A model generated the notes under the pieces. It worked only from the letters and a program-made list of their open reading frames with translations, made no database searches and was not told where the DNA came from. DNA of 64,000 bases from Pseudomonas frederiksbergensis (GTDB taxonomy: Bacteria; Pseudomonadota; Gammaproteobacteria; Pseudomonadales; Pseudomonadaceae), in the NCBI RefSeq assembly GCF_003732665.1, contig NZ_MOBP01000010.1, forward strand, positions 15,559-79,558, in the 5' to 3' direction. Shown here piece after piece: positions 16,170 through 25,128 of this stretch; the first letter of the stretch is position 1, and each line of letters opens with the position of its first letter. The position numbers and the translations under genes are program-made.

Positions 16170-17522
16170 ATGTTTGGCATGTCCCACGAGTCGTTCCTGC
16201 TGCTCGATGCAGTGGTTACCGTGATCGGACTTATTGTCCTGATCACCAAGTTCAAATTGCACCCGTTCATTGCCCTGATCATCGCCGCCGGCTTCCTTGG
16301 CCTGACCTCCGGCATGCCGGTGGGCACCATTCTCAAAGCGTTCCAGGACGGCTTTGGTGGTGTGCTCGGTTTTGTCGGGATCATCCTCGCGCTGGGCACC
16401 ATGCTCGGCAAAATGATGGCCGAGTCGGGCGGGGCGGATCAGATTGCCCAGACCCTGATTCGCGCGTTCGGCAAAGAGCGCGTGCAATGGGCGATGATGT
16501 TCGCGGCGTTCCTGGTCGGCATTCCGCTGTTCTTTGAAATCGGCTTTGTGCTGCTGATCCCGTTGGTGTTCATCGTCGCCCGGCGCACCGGCGTGTCGAT
16601 CATCAAGATCGGTATCCCGCTGCTGGCCGGTCTGTCGGCGGTACACGGCCTGGTGCCACCGCACCCGGGCCCGTTGCTGGCCATCGGCGTGTTCGGTGCC
16701 GACATCGGTAAAACCATTCTGTACGGCCTGATCGTTGCGCTGCCGACCGCCATCATTGCCGGTCCGATCTTCGGTACGTTCATCGCCAAATACATCCCGG
16801 GCCATGCCAACCAGGAACTGGTGGATCAACTGGCCCGCGAGCCGCAATCCGCCACGTTGCCGAGTTTCGCCATCACCCTGATCACTGTGCTGTTGCCGGT
16901 GTTCCTGATGTTGCTCAAGACCTTTGCCGACGTCGCGCTGCCGGACGGGCACTTCTTCCGCAGCTGGATGGACCTGATCGGTCACCCGATTTCGGCGCTG
17001 CTGCTGGCATTGCTGTTGTCGCTGTACACCTTTGGCCATCGCCAGGGCATCGGTTCGAAACAGATTCTGAAACTGCTGGATTCGAGCCTTGCGCCGACCG
17101 CCGCGATCATCCTGATCATCGGTGCCGGTGGTGGCTTCAAGCAGATGCTGGTGACCAGCGGCGTGGGTGACGTGATCGGCCACATGGCGGTGAACGCACA
17201 GATCTCGCCGATCCTGCTGGCCTGGCTGGTGGCGGCGGTGATTCGTGTGGCCACCGGTTCGGCGACCGTGGCGACCATTACTGGCGCAGGCATCGTGGTG
17301 CCGGTGGTGGGGATGATTCCGGGTGTGAACCGTGAGCTGCTGGTGCTGGCCACCGGTGCTGGTTCGCTGGTGTTGTCCCACGTCAACGACGCCGGTTTCT
17401 GGCTGGTGAAGCAGTACTTCAACATGACCGTGGCCGAAACCTTCAAGACCTGGACGGCGATGGAAACCATCCTGTCCGTGGTCGCGTTGGGCTTTATCCT
17501 GCTGCTGTCGCTGTTCGTCTAA
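16170..17522 (+). CDS. gntT: Gluconate:H+ symporter, GntP family
   Basis: A 450-aa inner-membrane permease with about 12-14 hydrophobic segments. Family motifs include GFGGVLGFVGIILALGTMLG, PHPGPLLAIGVFG and ATGSATVATITGAGI. It imports gluconate with protons. The start is set at 16170 behind the CAGGAG ribosome site at 16155; the frame upstream encodes an Asn-rich stretch unlikely to be translated. It completes the gntR-gntK-gntT module. Gene name gntT or gntP is used interchangeably in this family. Confidence 0.92.
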   Translation: MFGMSHESFLLLDAVVTVIGLIVLITKFKLHPFIALIIAAGFLGLTSGMPVGTILKAFQDGFGGVLGFVGIILALGTMLGKMMAESGGADQIAQTLIRAFGKERVQWAMMFAAFLVGIPLFFEIGFVLLIPLVFIVARRTGVSIIKIGIPLLAGLSAVHGLVPPHPGPLLAIGVFGADIGKTILYGLIVALPTAIIAGPIFGTFIAKYIPGHANQELVDQLAREPQSATLPSFAITLITVLLPVFLMLLKTFADVALPDGHFFRSWMDLIGHPISALLLALLLSLYTFGHRQGIGSKQILKLLDSSLAPTAAIILIIGAGGGFKQMLVTSGVGDVIGHMAVNAQISPILLAWLVAAVIRVATGSATVATITGAGIVVPVVGMIPGVNRELLVLATGAGSLVLSHVNDAGFWLVKQYFNMTVAETFKTWTAMETILSVVALGFILLLSLFV

Positions 17523-17534
17523 TCGCCTCACACC

Positions 17535-17638
17535 GATCGTTCCCACGCTCTGCGTGGGAATGCCGCCATGGACGCTCCGCGTCCCCTGTGACGCGGAGCG
17601 TCACGGGATGCATTCCCACGCGGAGCGTGGGAACGATC
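17535..17638. repeat. About 100-bp palindromic repeat, copy 4
   Basis: Same nested palindrome as at 1641, 13 bp after the gntT stop. Confidence 0.9.
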
Positions 17639-17655
17639 GGGTAGCGATCAGGTAC

Positions 17656-17683
17656 AAAAAAACCGCAGCGATGCGGTTTTTTT
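17656..17683. terminator. Bidirectional rho-independent terminator
   Basis: AAAAAAACCGCA-GCGA-TGCGGTTTTTTT: a perfect stem with T tracts on both strands, between convergent gntT and alaC. Confidence 0.9.
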
Positions 17684-17699
17684 GTGGGTGTTTAATGGG

Positions 17700-18917
17700 T
17701 CAGGCGCTGGTTTTGGTGACCAATCCATCCGCCCTGAACATCCCGCGAATCCCACGCACGGCCTGACGAATCCGATCCTGGTTTTCGATCAGCGCGAAGC
17801 GCACATGATCATCCCCGTATTCCCCGAATCCTACGCCCGGCGAGACGCAAACCTTCGCTTCGGCGAGCATTTTCTTGGCGAACTCCAGCGAGCCCAGGTG
17901 CGCATACGCTTCGGGAATCTTCGCCCAGACATACATCGCCGCCTTCGGATTCTCGACCATCCAGCCCAGTTCATGCAGGCCTTTGACCAGCACGTTACGA
18001 CGCTGCCGATACTGCTCGGCGATGTCTTTCACACACTGCTGATCGCCTTCCAGCGCCGCAATCGCGGCAACTTGCAACGGGGTGAAGGTGCCGTAGTCGT
18101 GATAACTCTTGATCCGCGCCAGGGCGTTGACCAGTTCGGCGTTGCCGACCATGAAACCAATGCGCCAGCCGGCCATGTTGTAGCTCTTGGACAGGGTGAA
18201 AAACTCCACCGCAATGTCCTTGGCGCCGGGCACTTGCATGATCGACGGGGCTTTCCAGCCGTCGTAGACGATGTCGGCGTAGGCCAGATCGTGCACCACC
18301 AAAACGTCGTACTGCTTGGCGAGGGCGATGACGCGCTCGAAGAAGTCCAATTCCACGCATTGCGCGGTCGGGTTCGACGGGAAGCCGAGGATCATCATTT
18401 TCGGTTTCGGGATCGAACCGCGAATGGCGCTTTCCAGTTCAGCGAAGAAATCCACGCCCGGAATCAGTGGCACGGAACGCACCTGGGCGCCGGCAATCAC
18501 GGCACCGTAGATGTGAATCGGGTAGCTGGGGTTCGGCACCAGCACGGTGTCGCCCTGGTCGAGGGTGGCCAGCATCAAGTGCGCCAGGCCTTCCTTGGAA
18601 CCGATGGTCACAATGGCTTCGGTTTCCGGGTCGATATCGACCGCGTAGCGATCCTTGTACCAGTTGGAAATCGCCCGGCGCAGGCGCGGAATGCCTTTGG
18701 ATGTCGAATAACCGTGGGTGTCTTCGCGCTGGGCGACGGTCACCAGTTTTTCGACGATGTGCGGCGGGGTCGGGCCATCAGGGTTGCCCATGCTGAAGTC
18801 GATGATGTCTTCGCCACGACGACGGGCGGCCATCTTCAGCTCGGCAGTGATGTTGAATACGTAAGGGGGGAGTCGATCTATGCGCGCAAAGCGGCGCGGC
18901 GAACCTGGGTTAGCCAT
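17700..18917 (-). CDS. alaC: Alanine transaminase, AlaC-type
   Basis: A 405-aa class I PLP aminotransferase. The PLP lysine lies in [17 protein letters not shown] (about residue 240), with the Asn/Pro motif [20 protein letters not shown] and the C-terminal Arg region [11 protein letters not shown]. The N-terminal [19 protein letters not shown] and the overall length match AlaC, which interconverts pyruvate/glutamate and alanine/2-oxoglutarate. The ATG at 18917 gives the family-typical start. Convergent with gntT and divergent from the LysE-type gene. Confidence 0.88.
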   Translation of the reverse strand: MANPGSPRRFARIDRLPPYVFNITAELKMAARRRGEDIIDFSMGNPDGPTPPHIVEKLVTVAQREDTHGYSTSKGIPRLRRAISNWYKDRYAVDIDPETEAIVTIGSKEGLAHLMLATLDQGDTVLVPNPSYPIHIYGAVIAGAQVRSVPLIPGVDFFAELESAIRGSIPKPKMMILGFPSNPTAQCVELDFFERVIALAKQYDVLVVHDLAYADIVYDGWKAPSIMQVPGAKDIAVEFFTLSKSYNMAGWRIGFMVGNAELVNALARIKSYHDYGTFTPLQVAAIAALEGDQQCVKDIAEQYRQRRNVLVKGLHELGWMVENPKAAMYVWAKIPEAYAHLGSLEFAKKMLAEAKVCVSPGVGFGEYGDDHVRFALIENQDRIRQAVRGIRGMFRADGLVTKTSA

Positions 18918-19056
18918 TGGTGCCTCGGATAACGTGAGCGCCCGGAACCGTCCGAGCGACGCTGGCCACTGCGGTGGCCTGTGGCGGAATGTAAGGGCTG
19001 ATGTGGCACACTGTCCAGCGACTATGTAAACAAATTTGTCCGAAGGAAATCGGTTG

Positions 19057-19719
19057 ATGGAATTTAGCAGTGGCTTCTTGCTGAGCCTTTCGCTGTGCCT
19101 GGATATCGGCGTGGCCAACATCGCGATGATCACCCTGGCGATGCAACGCGGCTATTTTCAAGGCTTTGCCCTGGGGTTGGGCACATGTGTCGGCGACCTG
19201 ATCTACGCCGTGCTGGCCCTGGCCGGGATGACCGTTTTGCTGCAATACGAAACCGTGCGCTGGGTCCTGTGGATCGGCGGTTCGGCGCTGTTGCTGTACT
19301 TCGCGGCGAAGATGATCTACTCGGCGATCCACCACGAAGCGGTGCTGGCCCAAGGCGCGGAGGTAGGAAACAACTCCCATCGGCGTGAGTTTTTTCGCGG
19401 CATCTTCCTCGCCATGTCCTCCCCCAGCGCGATTCTCTGGTTCGCGGCGGTGGGCGGCACCCTGATCGCGCGTTCCGGTGGCGGTGGCGCCCTCAGTTCG
19501 GCATTGTTTCTCGGCGGTTTTCTCTGCGCCGGGGTGCTCTGGTGCGTGGCGTTGTGCTTCGCCGCAAGCCACGGTGGCAAGTTGCTGGGGGACAAGCTGC
19601 TGCGCTACTCCTACATGGCATCGGCAGCGATCTTCTGCTATTTCGCGGTGTACGTGATTCTATCGGGCTACAACGAGTTCATCGGCAAGGCTGCCGCCGG
19701 GCAGGTTCCAGGCCTGTGA
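19057..19719 (+). CDS. LysE-family exporter
   Basis: A 220-aa inner-membrane protein with about six hydrophobic helices. It begins [20 protein letters not shown], the family variant of the LysE/RhtB N terminus, and contains [25 protein letters not shown] at 19043 precedes the start. The family exports amino acids or analogues. Substrate is unknown; it is divergent from alaC, so alanine export is a contextual guess only. Confidence 0.85.
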   Translation: MEFSSGFLLSLSLCLDIGVANIAMITLAMQRGYFQGFALGLGTCVGDLIYAVLALAGMTVLLQYETVRWVLWIGGSALLLYFAAKMIYSAIHHEAVLAQGAEVGNNSHRREFFRGIFLAMSSPSAILWFAAVGGTLIARSGGGGALSSALFLGGFLCAGVLWCVALCFAASHGGKLLGDKLLRYSYMASAAIFCYFAVYVILSGYNEFIGKAAAGQVPGL

Positions 19720-19786
19720 CTGGGAGAATCGGGCAGGGCTTCTATACTCCCAGCCGAACCCACTTTTTTGTTCCAGGAGTTGAGTC

Positions 19787-20275
19787 ATGGATGAGCAAAC
19801 ACACGTCAAACCGGCCGAGCCACGCATTGTAAGCGGGCACTTCCTGCTCATTGCCGGGCTTGGCGGACGATTTACCCAGGAAACGTCGAAGAAGATTCCC
19901 GAACTCTGGGAGAAATTCATTCCCGAGATCGGCAAGATTCCGGGGCAGAAAAGCGAAGTGACCTACGGTATTTGCTGCAATCCCGACGGCATGGGCGGGT
20001 TCGAATACATCGCCGGCGTGGAAATCAGCAAGCTCGACGATTTGCCCGACAAGTACCGCTGGGTCGAGGTTCAGCCGCAACATTACGCAGTGTTCGAGCA
20101 CAAGGGATCGCTGGACACCTTGCCCCAGACCTTTCAATACATCTGGAAAACCTGGCTGCCACAGTCCGGTCGCGCAGCGGCGGACGCCCCGGAGTTCGAA
20201 CGCTACAGCGAGGACTTCAACCCGAAGCTCAAAACCGGTGTGCTGGAAATCTGGCTGCCGCTCAAACCCGAATGA
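19787..20275 (+). CDS. GyrI-like/AraC-type effector-binding domain protein
   Basis: A 162-aa stand-alone effector-binding domain of the SOUL/GyrI-like fold, as found C-terminally in AraC regulators. Typical segments are YGICCNPDGMGGFEYIAGVE and YAVFEHKGSLDTLPQTFQYI. There is no DNA-binding domain. Such proteins bind or hydrolyse small amphipathic molecules, or inhibit gyrase in the SbmC/GyrI case. Which applies here is unknown. Confidence 0.8.
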   Translation: MDEQTHVKPAEPRIVSGHFLLIAGLGGRFTQETSKKIPELWEKFIPEIGKIPGQKSEVTYGICCNPDGMGGFEYIAGVEISKLDDLPDKYRWVEVQPQHYAVFEHKGSLDTLPQTFQYIWKTWLPQSGRAAADAPEFERYSEDFNPKLKTGVLEIWLPLKPE

Positions 20276-20281
20276 TCGCAG

Positions 20282-20310
20282 CGAGAGGCGGACTGCACGT
20301 CCGCCTCTCG
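20282..20310. terminator. Strong hairpin between convergent genes
   Basis: Perfect 11-bp stem CGAGAGGCGGA / TCCGCCTCTCG with a 7-nt loop, placed between the ends of 19787-20275 and the small minus-strand gene. It has no clear T tract. Confidence 0.65.
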
Positions 20311-20315
20311 ACTTG

Positions 20316-20426
20316 TCATTTACCCTGCTTCAGCCGTCGCGCCCGCAACAGGTCGATGGACAGGGTGACAAAGCCAAACGCGATGATGCCCGAGAGCATA
20401 AGAAGACCGATCTGAACGCTGCTCAT
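20316..20426 (-). CDS. Small single-pass membrane protein (36 aa)
   Basis: A 36-aa ORF starting MSSVQIGLLMLSGIIAFGFV, one hydrophobic helix, ending with basic residues LRARRLKQGK as a cytosolic anchor. A strong AGGGGGAA ribosome site lies eight bases upstream and a perfect hairpin follows the stop. These features support a real small membrane protein, perhaps a subunit or regulator of a larger complex. Function unknown. The remaining gap to 20591 holds only the upstream promoter area. Confidence 0.65.
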   Translation of the reverse strand: MSSVQIGLLMLSGIIAFGFVTLSIDLLRARRLKQGK

Positions 20427-20590
20427 GACGTATTCCCCCTATTGATGATCAGAGACAGGGAACACCAATAGGCCGAATCCTGGAGCAATGAAAGCGCCTA
20501 TACGCAGGCTTTACGGCGCCGACGGTGATCGATATGAACACCTTATTCCTCTATGATCTCCCACCTTTCCAACGCTGAATCCGAGCCGCC

Positions 20591-21079
20591 ATGAACACCG
20601 TTATCCGTCACGTCACCCCCGTCGACCTGGACCGCTGCTTCGCCATCGAAACCGTGGCCTATGAAGGCGACGAAGCCGCCACCCGGGAAAAAATCGCCAC
20701 CCGCATCGCCACCTGGCCCGAAGGTTTCATCGTGGCAGACGTCGATGGCGTTGTGGCCGGTTTCATCAATTCCGGTGCGGCGTTTGAAGTGGAAATGTCA
20801 GACGAAGCGTTCAAGGAACTGATCGGCCACGACCCGAAAGGCCCGCATGTGGTGATCATGTCGGTGGTGGTCCACCCGGATTATCAGGGGCAGGGTCTGG
20901 CTAAACGCTTGATGGGCGAATTCATCGAGCGGATGCGCGGGATGGGCAAGGCCAGCATCCATTTGATGTGCAAGGAGCGGCACATTCCGCTGTATGCGGG
21001 GTTCGGGTTTGCCTACATCAAACCGTCGGCGTCCGACCATGGCGGGATGGCTTGGCATGAGATGGTGCTTGAGCTCTGA
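20591..21079 (+). CDS. GNAT family N-acetyltransferase
   Basis: A 162-aa GNAT enzyme. Acetyl-CoA binding motif A is VVHPDYQGQGLAKRLMGEFI (about residues 96-115), and the C-terminal part has CKERHIPLYAGFGFAYIKPS. The last residues HGGMAWHEMVLEL recall arylalkylamine/AANAT-like members. Cytosolic; acceptor unknown. Followed by a REPIN. Confidence 0.87.
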   Translation: MNTVIRHVTPVDLDRCFAIETVAYEGDEAATREKIATRIATWPEGFIVADVDGVVAGFINSGAAFEVEMSDEAFKELIGHDPKGPHVVIMSVVVHPDYQGQGLAKRLMGEFIERMRGMGKASIHLMCKERHIPLYAGFGFAYIKPSASDHGGMAWHEMVLEL

Positions 21080-21101
21080 TTGATTCGGTGCGGCTGAAAT
21101 T

Positions 21102-21173
21102 GCCTTCGCGGGCAAGCCTCGCTCCTACAGGATTCGCGCAGGACTTGTAGGAGCGAGGCTTGCCCGCGAAGGC
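21102..21173. repeat. REPIN (GTAGGAGCGAGGCTTG type)
   Basis: Arms GCCTTCGCGGGCAAGCCTCG and complement, 72 bp, between convergent genes. Confidence 0.9.
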
Positions 21174-21192
21174 GATCGAAAGATCTCAATTG

Positions 21193-21798
21193 CTAGTAAA
21201 GGCTATCGCGCACCCTGGCCGGCGCTTCTCGGTCATACGTCTCGGCATCAAATTGCCCATCATTCAGCCGCTTGTGAAACGCCCCCGCCGTCGGCAGGGC
21301 TGAGCGGTCCAGGTAGCGTTCCGGGTTCCACAGCTGCGAACGCACAATCGCCTTCGAACAGTGGAAATACGCCGCGTCCACCGTCACCAGCATCACCGTA
21401 CGCGCCGGTTTGCCGTTGACTGCGAAACTCTCCAGCAGCTCAGGTTCGGCGCTGATCTGCGCGGTGCCGTTGACCCGCAGTGTCTCGCCAATCCCCGGAA
21501 TGATGAACAGCAGCGACACCCGTGAATCGAGCACTACGTTGCGCAGCGTATCGATGCGGTTGTTGCCCGGACGATCCGGGATCGCCAGGGTGTGCTCATC
21601 GATGATCCGCACAAAACCCGGCGCATCGCCCCGAGGCGAACCGTCCATACCATCCGGGCCGACCGAGCTGATGATGATCAGCGGCGAAGCGCGGACCATC
21701 GCCTGATAGTCCTCGTTCAAAAACGCGATCTGCTTGCGCACGGCACGGTCATGGGGTTGGCCGTAGATGGCCTCCAGTGCTTCGATTGAATTCACCAT
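21193..21798 (-). CDS. Pyridoxamine 5'-phosphate oxidase-fold flavoprotein
   Basis: A 201-aa split-barrel FMN-binding protein of the PPOX superfamily, resembling the MSMEG_1061 group. Visible features are SSVGPDGMDGSPRGDAPGFV, then IPDRPGNNRIDTLRNVVLD and a LRVNGTAQIS strand. Such proteins bind FMN or F420 and reduce small molecules; the authentic PdxH substrate residues cannot be assumed. It ends with ARVRDSLY. The next gene on the same strand begins 18 bp upstream, so the two probably form an operon. Confidence 0.82.
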   Translation of the reverse strand: MVNSIEALEAIYGQPHDRAVRKQIAFLNEDYQAMVRASPLIIISSVGPDGMDGSPRGDAPGFVRIIDEHTLAIPDRPGNNRIDTLRNVVLDSRVSLLFIIPGIGETLRVNGTAQISAEPELLESFAVNGKPARTVMLVTVDAAYFHCSKAIVRSQLWNPERYLDRSALPTAGAFHKRLNDGQFDAETYDREAPARVRDSLY

Positions 21799-21816
21799 CG
21801 TTTTTCCCTCAACGAT

Positions 21817-22302
21817 TCAGAAAACCAGGCCCATCCGCCGTTCGTAGCCGATGCGGCCCTTGTACGCCTCGCCACTGTCGACGAAGCCAAATTTGGCATA
21901 CAGCGCGATGGCCGCTTCGTTGTCGGCGTCCACTGACAACTCCAGCCCCTTTATTTCCGGAAACGCCTGGCGCGCAGCATCGGGCAACGCTTGCAGGCAG
22001 GCCTTGCCATACCCCTTGCCCTGGGCGCGTTGATCGACTTGCAAGGCGTGCAACGTGGCGCTGTGTTCATTTGCCCAGGCCGGTAGTGCCGGTGGGCGCT
22101 TGAGCAGCAGGAATGCGACGGGGATGTCCTCGACCAGCAAGGCAAAACCTTTGACGCCGGGACCGGGTTTGGACAGCAAGGTGTGCAACGCACCGTGGAT
22201 GTCGCCGGAGAACTTGATTTGTTCTTTGTGTACTTCGATGGCCTCGACCTGTCGGCACTGGTGCGCGTTCAGGCTTTCGTAAGGCACGAGTAGAGCTGTC
22301 AC
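21817..22302 (-). CDS. GNAT family N-acetyltransferase
   Basis: A 161-aa GNAT protein. Motif A is ALQVDQRAQGKGYGKACLQA, followed by LSVDADNEAAIALYAKFGFV. The start is taken as the GTG at 22302 because AAGGAC lies at a good distance; a TTG at 22326 would add eight residues. It is immediately upstream of the PPOX-type gene on the same strand. Acceptor unknown. Confidence 0.82.
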   Translation of the reverse strand: MTALLVPYESLNAHQCRQVEAIEVHKEQIKFSGDIHGALHTLLSKPGPGVKGFALLVEDIPVAFLLLKRPPALPAWANEHSATLHALQVDQRAQGKGYGKACLQALPDAARQAFPEIKGLELSVDADNEAAIALYAKFGFVDSGEAYKGRIGYERRMGLVF

Positions 22303-22444
22303 GGGAGTGTCCTTTTTCCACTGCAAACGGGCCTCGAATTCTAGCGAGTTTGCGTAGTTGGATTATTTTTATTTCAGGTGTCGATTCAACGTTACGCCGA
22401 ACGACTAGAGGTGTCTTCCCAACAAAAACCACGGAGAAAGCACC

Positions 22445-22870
22445 ATGCACGCTCAAACCCAAATCCATAACCTGATCGAAAACTATCGTCAGGCCGTCAT
22501 CATCAAGGACGTGGAAAAAGTCATGGCCCTGTACGCCGACGACATCGTGTCCTTCGACGCGGTCAAGGCCCTGCAATTCAAGGGCAAAGCGGCGTACCGG
22601 GCGCACTGGCAGGCCTGCATGGAAATGTGCCCCGGCCCGCACATTTTCGAATTCCATGAGATCGATATCGCGCCGTCCCAGGAAATCGCCTTCGCCCATT
22701 GGCTGGCCCATTGCGGCGGCACCAACGACAAGGGCGAAACCCAGGCCTGCTGGATGCGCGTCACGCAGTGCTACCGGCAAGAGGCAGGGCTGTGGCAGAT
22801 CGTCCATGAGCACTGGTCGGCACCGTTCGACATGACCAGCGGCGCTGCGCTGTTCGACCTGAAACCCTGA
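22445..22870 (+). CDS. NTF2-like/SnoaL-like protein
   Basis: A 141-aa cone-shaped NTF2-fold protein (NLIENYRQAVIIKDVEKVMA, then ALYADDIVSFDAVKALQFKG). It contains HWLAHCGGTNDKGETQACWM and ends near a VHEHWSAPFD strand. The family includes ketosteroid isomerases and many proteins of unknown role. It is first in a run of four same-strand genes ending in an ECF42-type sigma factor, which probably regulates them. Confidence 0.82.
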   Translation: MHAQTQIHNLIENYRQAVIIKDVEKVMALYADDIVSFDAVKALQFKGKAAYRAHWQACMEMCPGPHIFEFHEIDIAPSQEIAFAHWLAHCGGTNDKGETQACWMRVTQCYRQEAGLWQIVHEHWSAPFDMTSGAALFDLKP

Positions 22871-22936
22871 TCGTCGGAAAAGCAGCCATAACGCCAAACA
22901 GCAGCCATAGTTGATCAGCCGATCACGGAGAGCCCC

Positions 22937-23281
22937 ATGAAATACCTATGCCTGGTTTACAGCAACGAGCAGGCGCTGCACTCACTGCCCGACAGCCCCG
23001 AGGACGCCGAATGCATGGCCTACGCCGAGTCGATCCAGGGCAGTGGCCGGATGATCGCCGCCGAGGCGCTGGAGTCGGTGCAGACTGCCACCACGGTGCG
23101 TATGCGCAACGGCAAGTTGTCGATCACCGATGGCCCGTTCGCCGAAACCAAGGAGCAGTTGGCCGGCTTCTACCTGATCGATGCCAAGGACCTCAACGAA
23201 GCGATCCAGGTTGCCGGTGACATCCCGGCGGCCCGGGTCGGCTGTGTCGAGGTGCGTCCCGTTCGCCAGTTGAATCCCTGA
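22937..23281 (+). CDS. YciI-like DGPF-domain protein
   Basis: A 114-aa protein that starts MKYLCLVYSNEQALHSLPD and carries the diagnostic DGPFAETKEQLAGFYLIDAK. DGPF proteins are the hallmark neighbours of ECF42 sigma factors. A CGGAGAG site precedes the start. Biochemical activity is unproven for the family. Located 28 bp upstream of the AHSA1 gene. Confidence 0.88.
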   Translation: MKYLCLVYSNEQALHSLPDSPEDAECMAYAESIQGSGRMIAAEALESVQTATTVRMRNGKLSITDGPFAETKEQLAGFYLIDAKDLNEAIQVAGDIPAARVGCVEVRPVRQLNP

Positions 23282-23308
23282 ACAATCAAAAACAAACAGG
23301 AGATCTGC

Positions 23309-23800
23309 ATGAGCCCGCAACCCTTTAAAAAACAGCCTGCCGAATTCGAACTGTCCATCAGCCGTCTGATCGACGCGCCACGCCGTAAGATTTTCCGCGC
23401 CTGGACCGAGCCGGCCTTGCTCGTCCAATGGTGGGGGCCCCACGGCATGACCACGCCGGAGTGCGAAATGGACCTGTGGGTCGGCGGCCAGTTTCGCACC
23501 CTGATGCGCGCCCCGGACGGCAGCGAATACCCGACCATGGGCGTGTTTCTTGAAATCGTCGCGCCGGAGCGGCTGGTGTTTACCGATGCGTTTATCCCCG
23601 GCTGGATTCCCTCGGGCAAACCCTTCATGAGCGCCGAAGTGACCCTCGAAGATCAGGGCGGCAACACCCTCTACACCGCCCGCGCCATGCACTGGAGCGA
23701 AGAGGATCGCCAGGCTCACGAGGCCATGGGTTTCCATGACGGTTGGGGGCAAAGTCTTGATCGGTTGGTGACGCTGGTGACCGAAGGCATGCCGGACTGA
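23309..23800 (+). CDS. SRPBCC/AHSA1-domain protein
   Basis: A 163-aa START-like (AHSA1, Activator of Hsp90 ATPase homologue) protein: SRLIDAPRRKIFRAWTEPAL, then LVQWWGPHGMTTPECEMDLW and GGQFRTLMRAPDGSEYPTMG. The fold binds hydrophobic ligands. AGGAG lies just upstream. Its TGA overlaps the sigma factor ATG (TGATG), so the two are translationally coupled. Confidence 0.88.
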   Translation: MSPQPFKKQPAEFELSISRLIDAPRRKIFRAWTEPALLVQWWGPHGMTTPECEMDLWVGGQFRTLMRAPDGSEYPTMGVFLEIVAPERLVFTDAFIPGWIPSGKPFMSAEVTLEDQGGNTLYTARAMHWSEEDRQAHEAMGFHDGWGQSLDRLVTLVTEGMPD

Positions 23801-25020
23801 TGTCCGCTGAGTCGGTCAAGGCGCGGGTCGAGCAGGTTTACCGCGAAGACTCGCGGCGAATCCTGGCGACGCTGATCCGTTTGCTCGGCGATTTCGACCT
23901 CGCCGAAGAGGCCTTGCACGAGGCGTTCTTCGTCGCGGTCGAGCGCTGGCAGCGCGACGGCGTGCCGGACAACCCGCGCACCTGGCTGGTGTCCACCGGG
24001 CGCTTCAAGGCGATTGATGTGTTGCGCCGGCGGGCGCGGTTCAAGGCGTCGCGGCCGCTGCTGATCGCTCAACTGGAAGCGCTGGAGCAGGCCGATTGGA
24101 GTGACGAAGACGTGGAAGACGATCGCCTGCGCCTGATCTTCACCTGCTGTCACCCGGCCCTCGCGGCAGATGCGCAAGTGCCGCTGACCCTGCGGGAAGT
24201 CTGCGACCTGACCACGGAAGAAATCGCCCGCGCCTTCCTCTCGGCGCCGGCCACCATCGCCCAGCGCATCGTGCGCGCCAAAGCGAAAATCCGTGACGCG
24301 AAAATCCCTTATCAAGTGCCGTCGCTGAGCGAATTGCCCGAGCGCCTCGACAGCGTGTTGCGGGTGATTTATCTGGTGTTCAACGAAGGCTACTCGGCGT
24401 CCATCGGCGCCGAACTGACCCGCGAAGCGATTCGTCTCGGGCGTTTGTTGGTGGAATTGTTGCCTGAACCTGAGGTGATGGGGTTGCTGGCATTGATGCT
24501 GTTGCACGAGTCCCGACGTCCGGCGCGCAGTACTGAAAACGGCGAACTGATCCTGCTGGATCAACAGGACCGTTCGTTGTGGGATGCCCGGATGATTGCC
24601 GAAGGTTGCGCGTTGGTGGAGCAGGCGCTGACCTTGCGGCGTTTCGGGCCTTACTGCCTGCAAGCGGCGATTGCGGCGGTGCATGCTGAAGCCGCGACGG
24701 CGGGGGAGACGGATTGGCCGCAGATTGTGGGTTTGTATGATTTGCTGCTGCGGGCGGTGCCGTCGCCGGTGATCGAGCTGAACCGTGCGGTGGCGCTGGC
24801 CATGCGCGATGGGCCGCTGGCGGGGTTGACGGTGGTGGAAGGGATTCTGGCCCGGGGCGAGCTGCAGGATTACCACCTGGCGCATTCAGCGCGGGGGCAG
24901 TTTTGCCGGCAGTTGGGCCGGGTGGAAGAGGCAAGGTCGGCGTATCAGCGAGCGCTGGAATTGACGCAGCAGGAGCCGGAGCGGCGGTTTATCGAGGGGC
25001 GGCTCAGGGATTTGGAATGA
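23800..25020 (+). CDS. ECF42-type RNA polymerase sigma factor with C-terminal extension
   Basis: A 406-aa sigma factor, about twice the usual ECF length. Region 2 is at the N terminus (LLGDFDLAEEALHEAFFVAV), region 4 near residues 120-175 (TTEEIARAFLSAPATIAQRI), followed by a DUF6596/TPR-like helical extension (ELNRAVALAMRDGPLAGLTV near residue 330). ECF42 proteins lack a cognate anti-sigma and are controlled by this extension. Neighbouring DGPF and AHSA1 genes fit the group exactly. It probably activates its own four-gene operon. Confidence 0.92.
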   Translation: MSAESVKARVEQVYREDSRRILATLIRLLGDFDLAEEALHEAFFVAVERWQRDGVPDNPRTWLVSTGRFKAIDVLRRRARFKASRPLLIAQLEALEQADWSDEDVEDDRLRLIFTCCHPALAADAQVPLTLREVCDLTTEEIARAFLSAPATIAQRIVRAKAKIRDAKIPYQVPSLSELPERLDSVLRVIYLVFNEGYSASIGAELTREAIRLGRLLVELLPEPEVMGLLALMLLHESRRPARSTENGELILLDQQDRSLWDARMIAEGCALVEQALTLRRFGPYCLQAAIAAVHAEAATAGETDWPQIVGLYDLLLRAVPSPVIELNRAVALAMRDGPLAGLTVVEGILARGELQDYHLAHSARGQFCRQLGRVEEARSAYQRALELTQQEPERRFIEGRLRDLE

Positions 25021-25050
25021 TTCGAGAGGTGCGCTGTGGCTGCTGGCCTC

Positions 25051-25117
25051 TTCGCGGGCAAGCCTCGCTCCTACAGACTATGGGTGATCCCCTGTAGGAG
25101 CGAGGCTTGCCCGCGAA
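25051..25117. repeat. REPIN (GTAGGAGCGAGGCTTG type)
   Basis: Arms TTCGCGGGCAAGCCTCGCTC and complement between convergent sigma and LysR genes. Confidence 0.9.
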
Positions 25118-25128
25118 TGGCCGCACCG

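Noticed and set aside
14306-17522. A mobile island around the gluconate module
   Set aside because: Gene order, GC content and operators are coherent; only repeats border it.
16167-17546. 459-codon minus-strand frame opposite gntT
   Set aside because: Extremely Gln/Arg/His-rich and exactly antisense to a clear permease; no family features.
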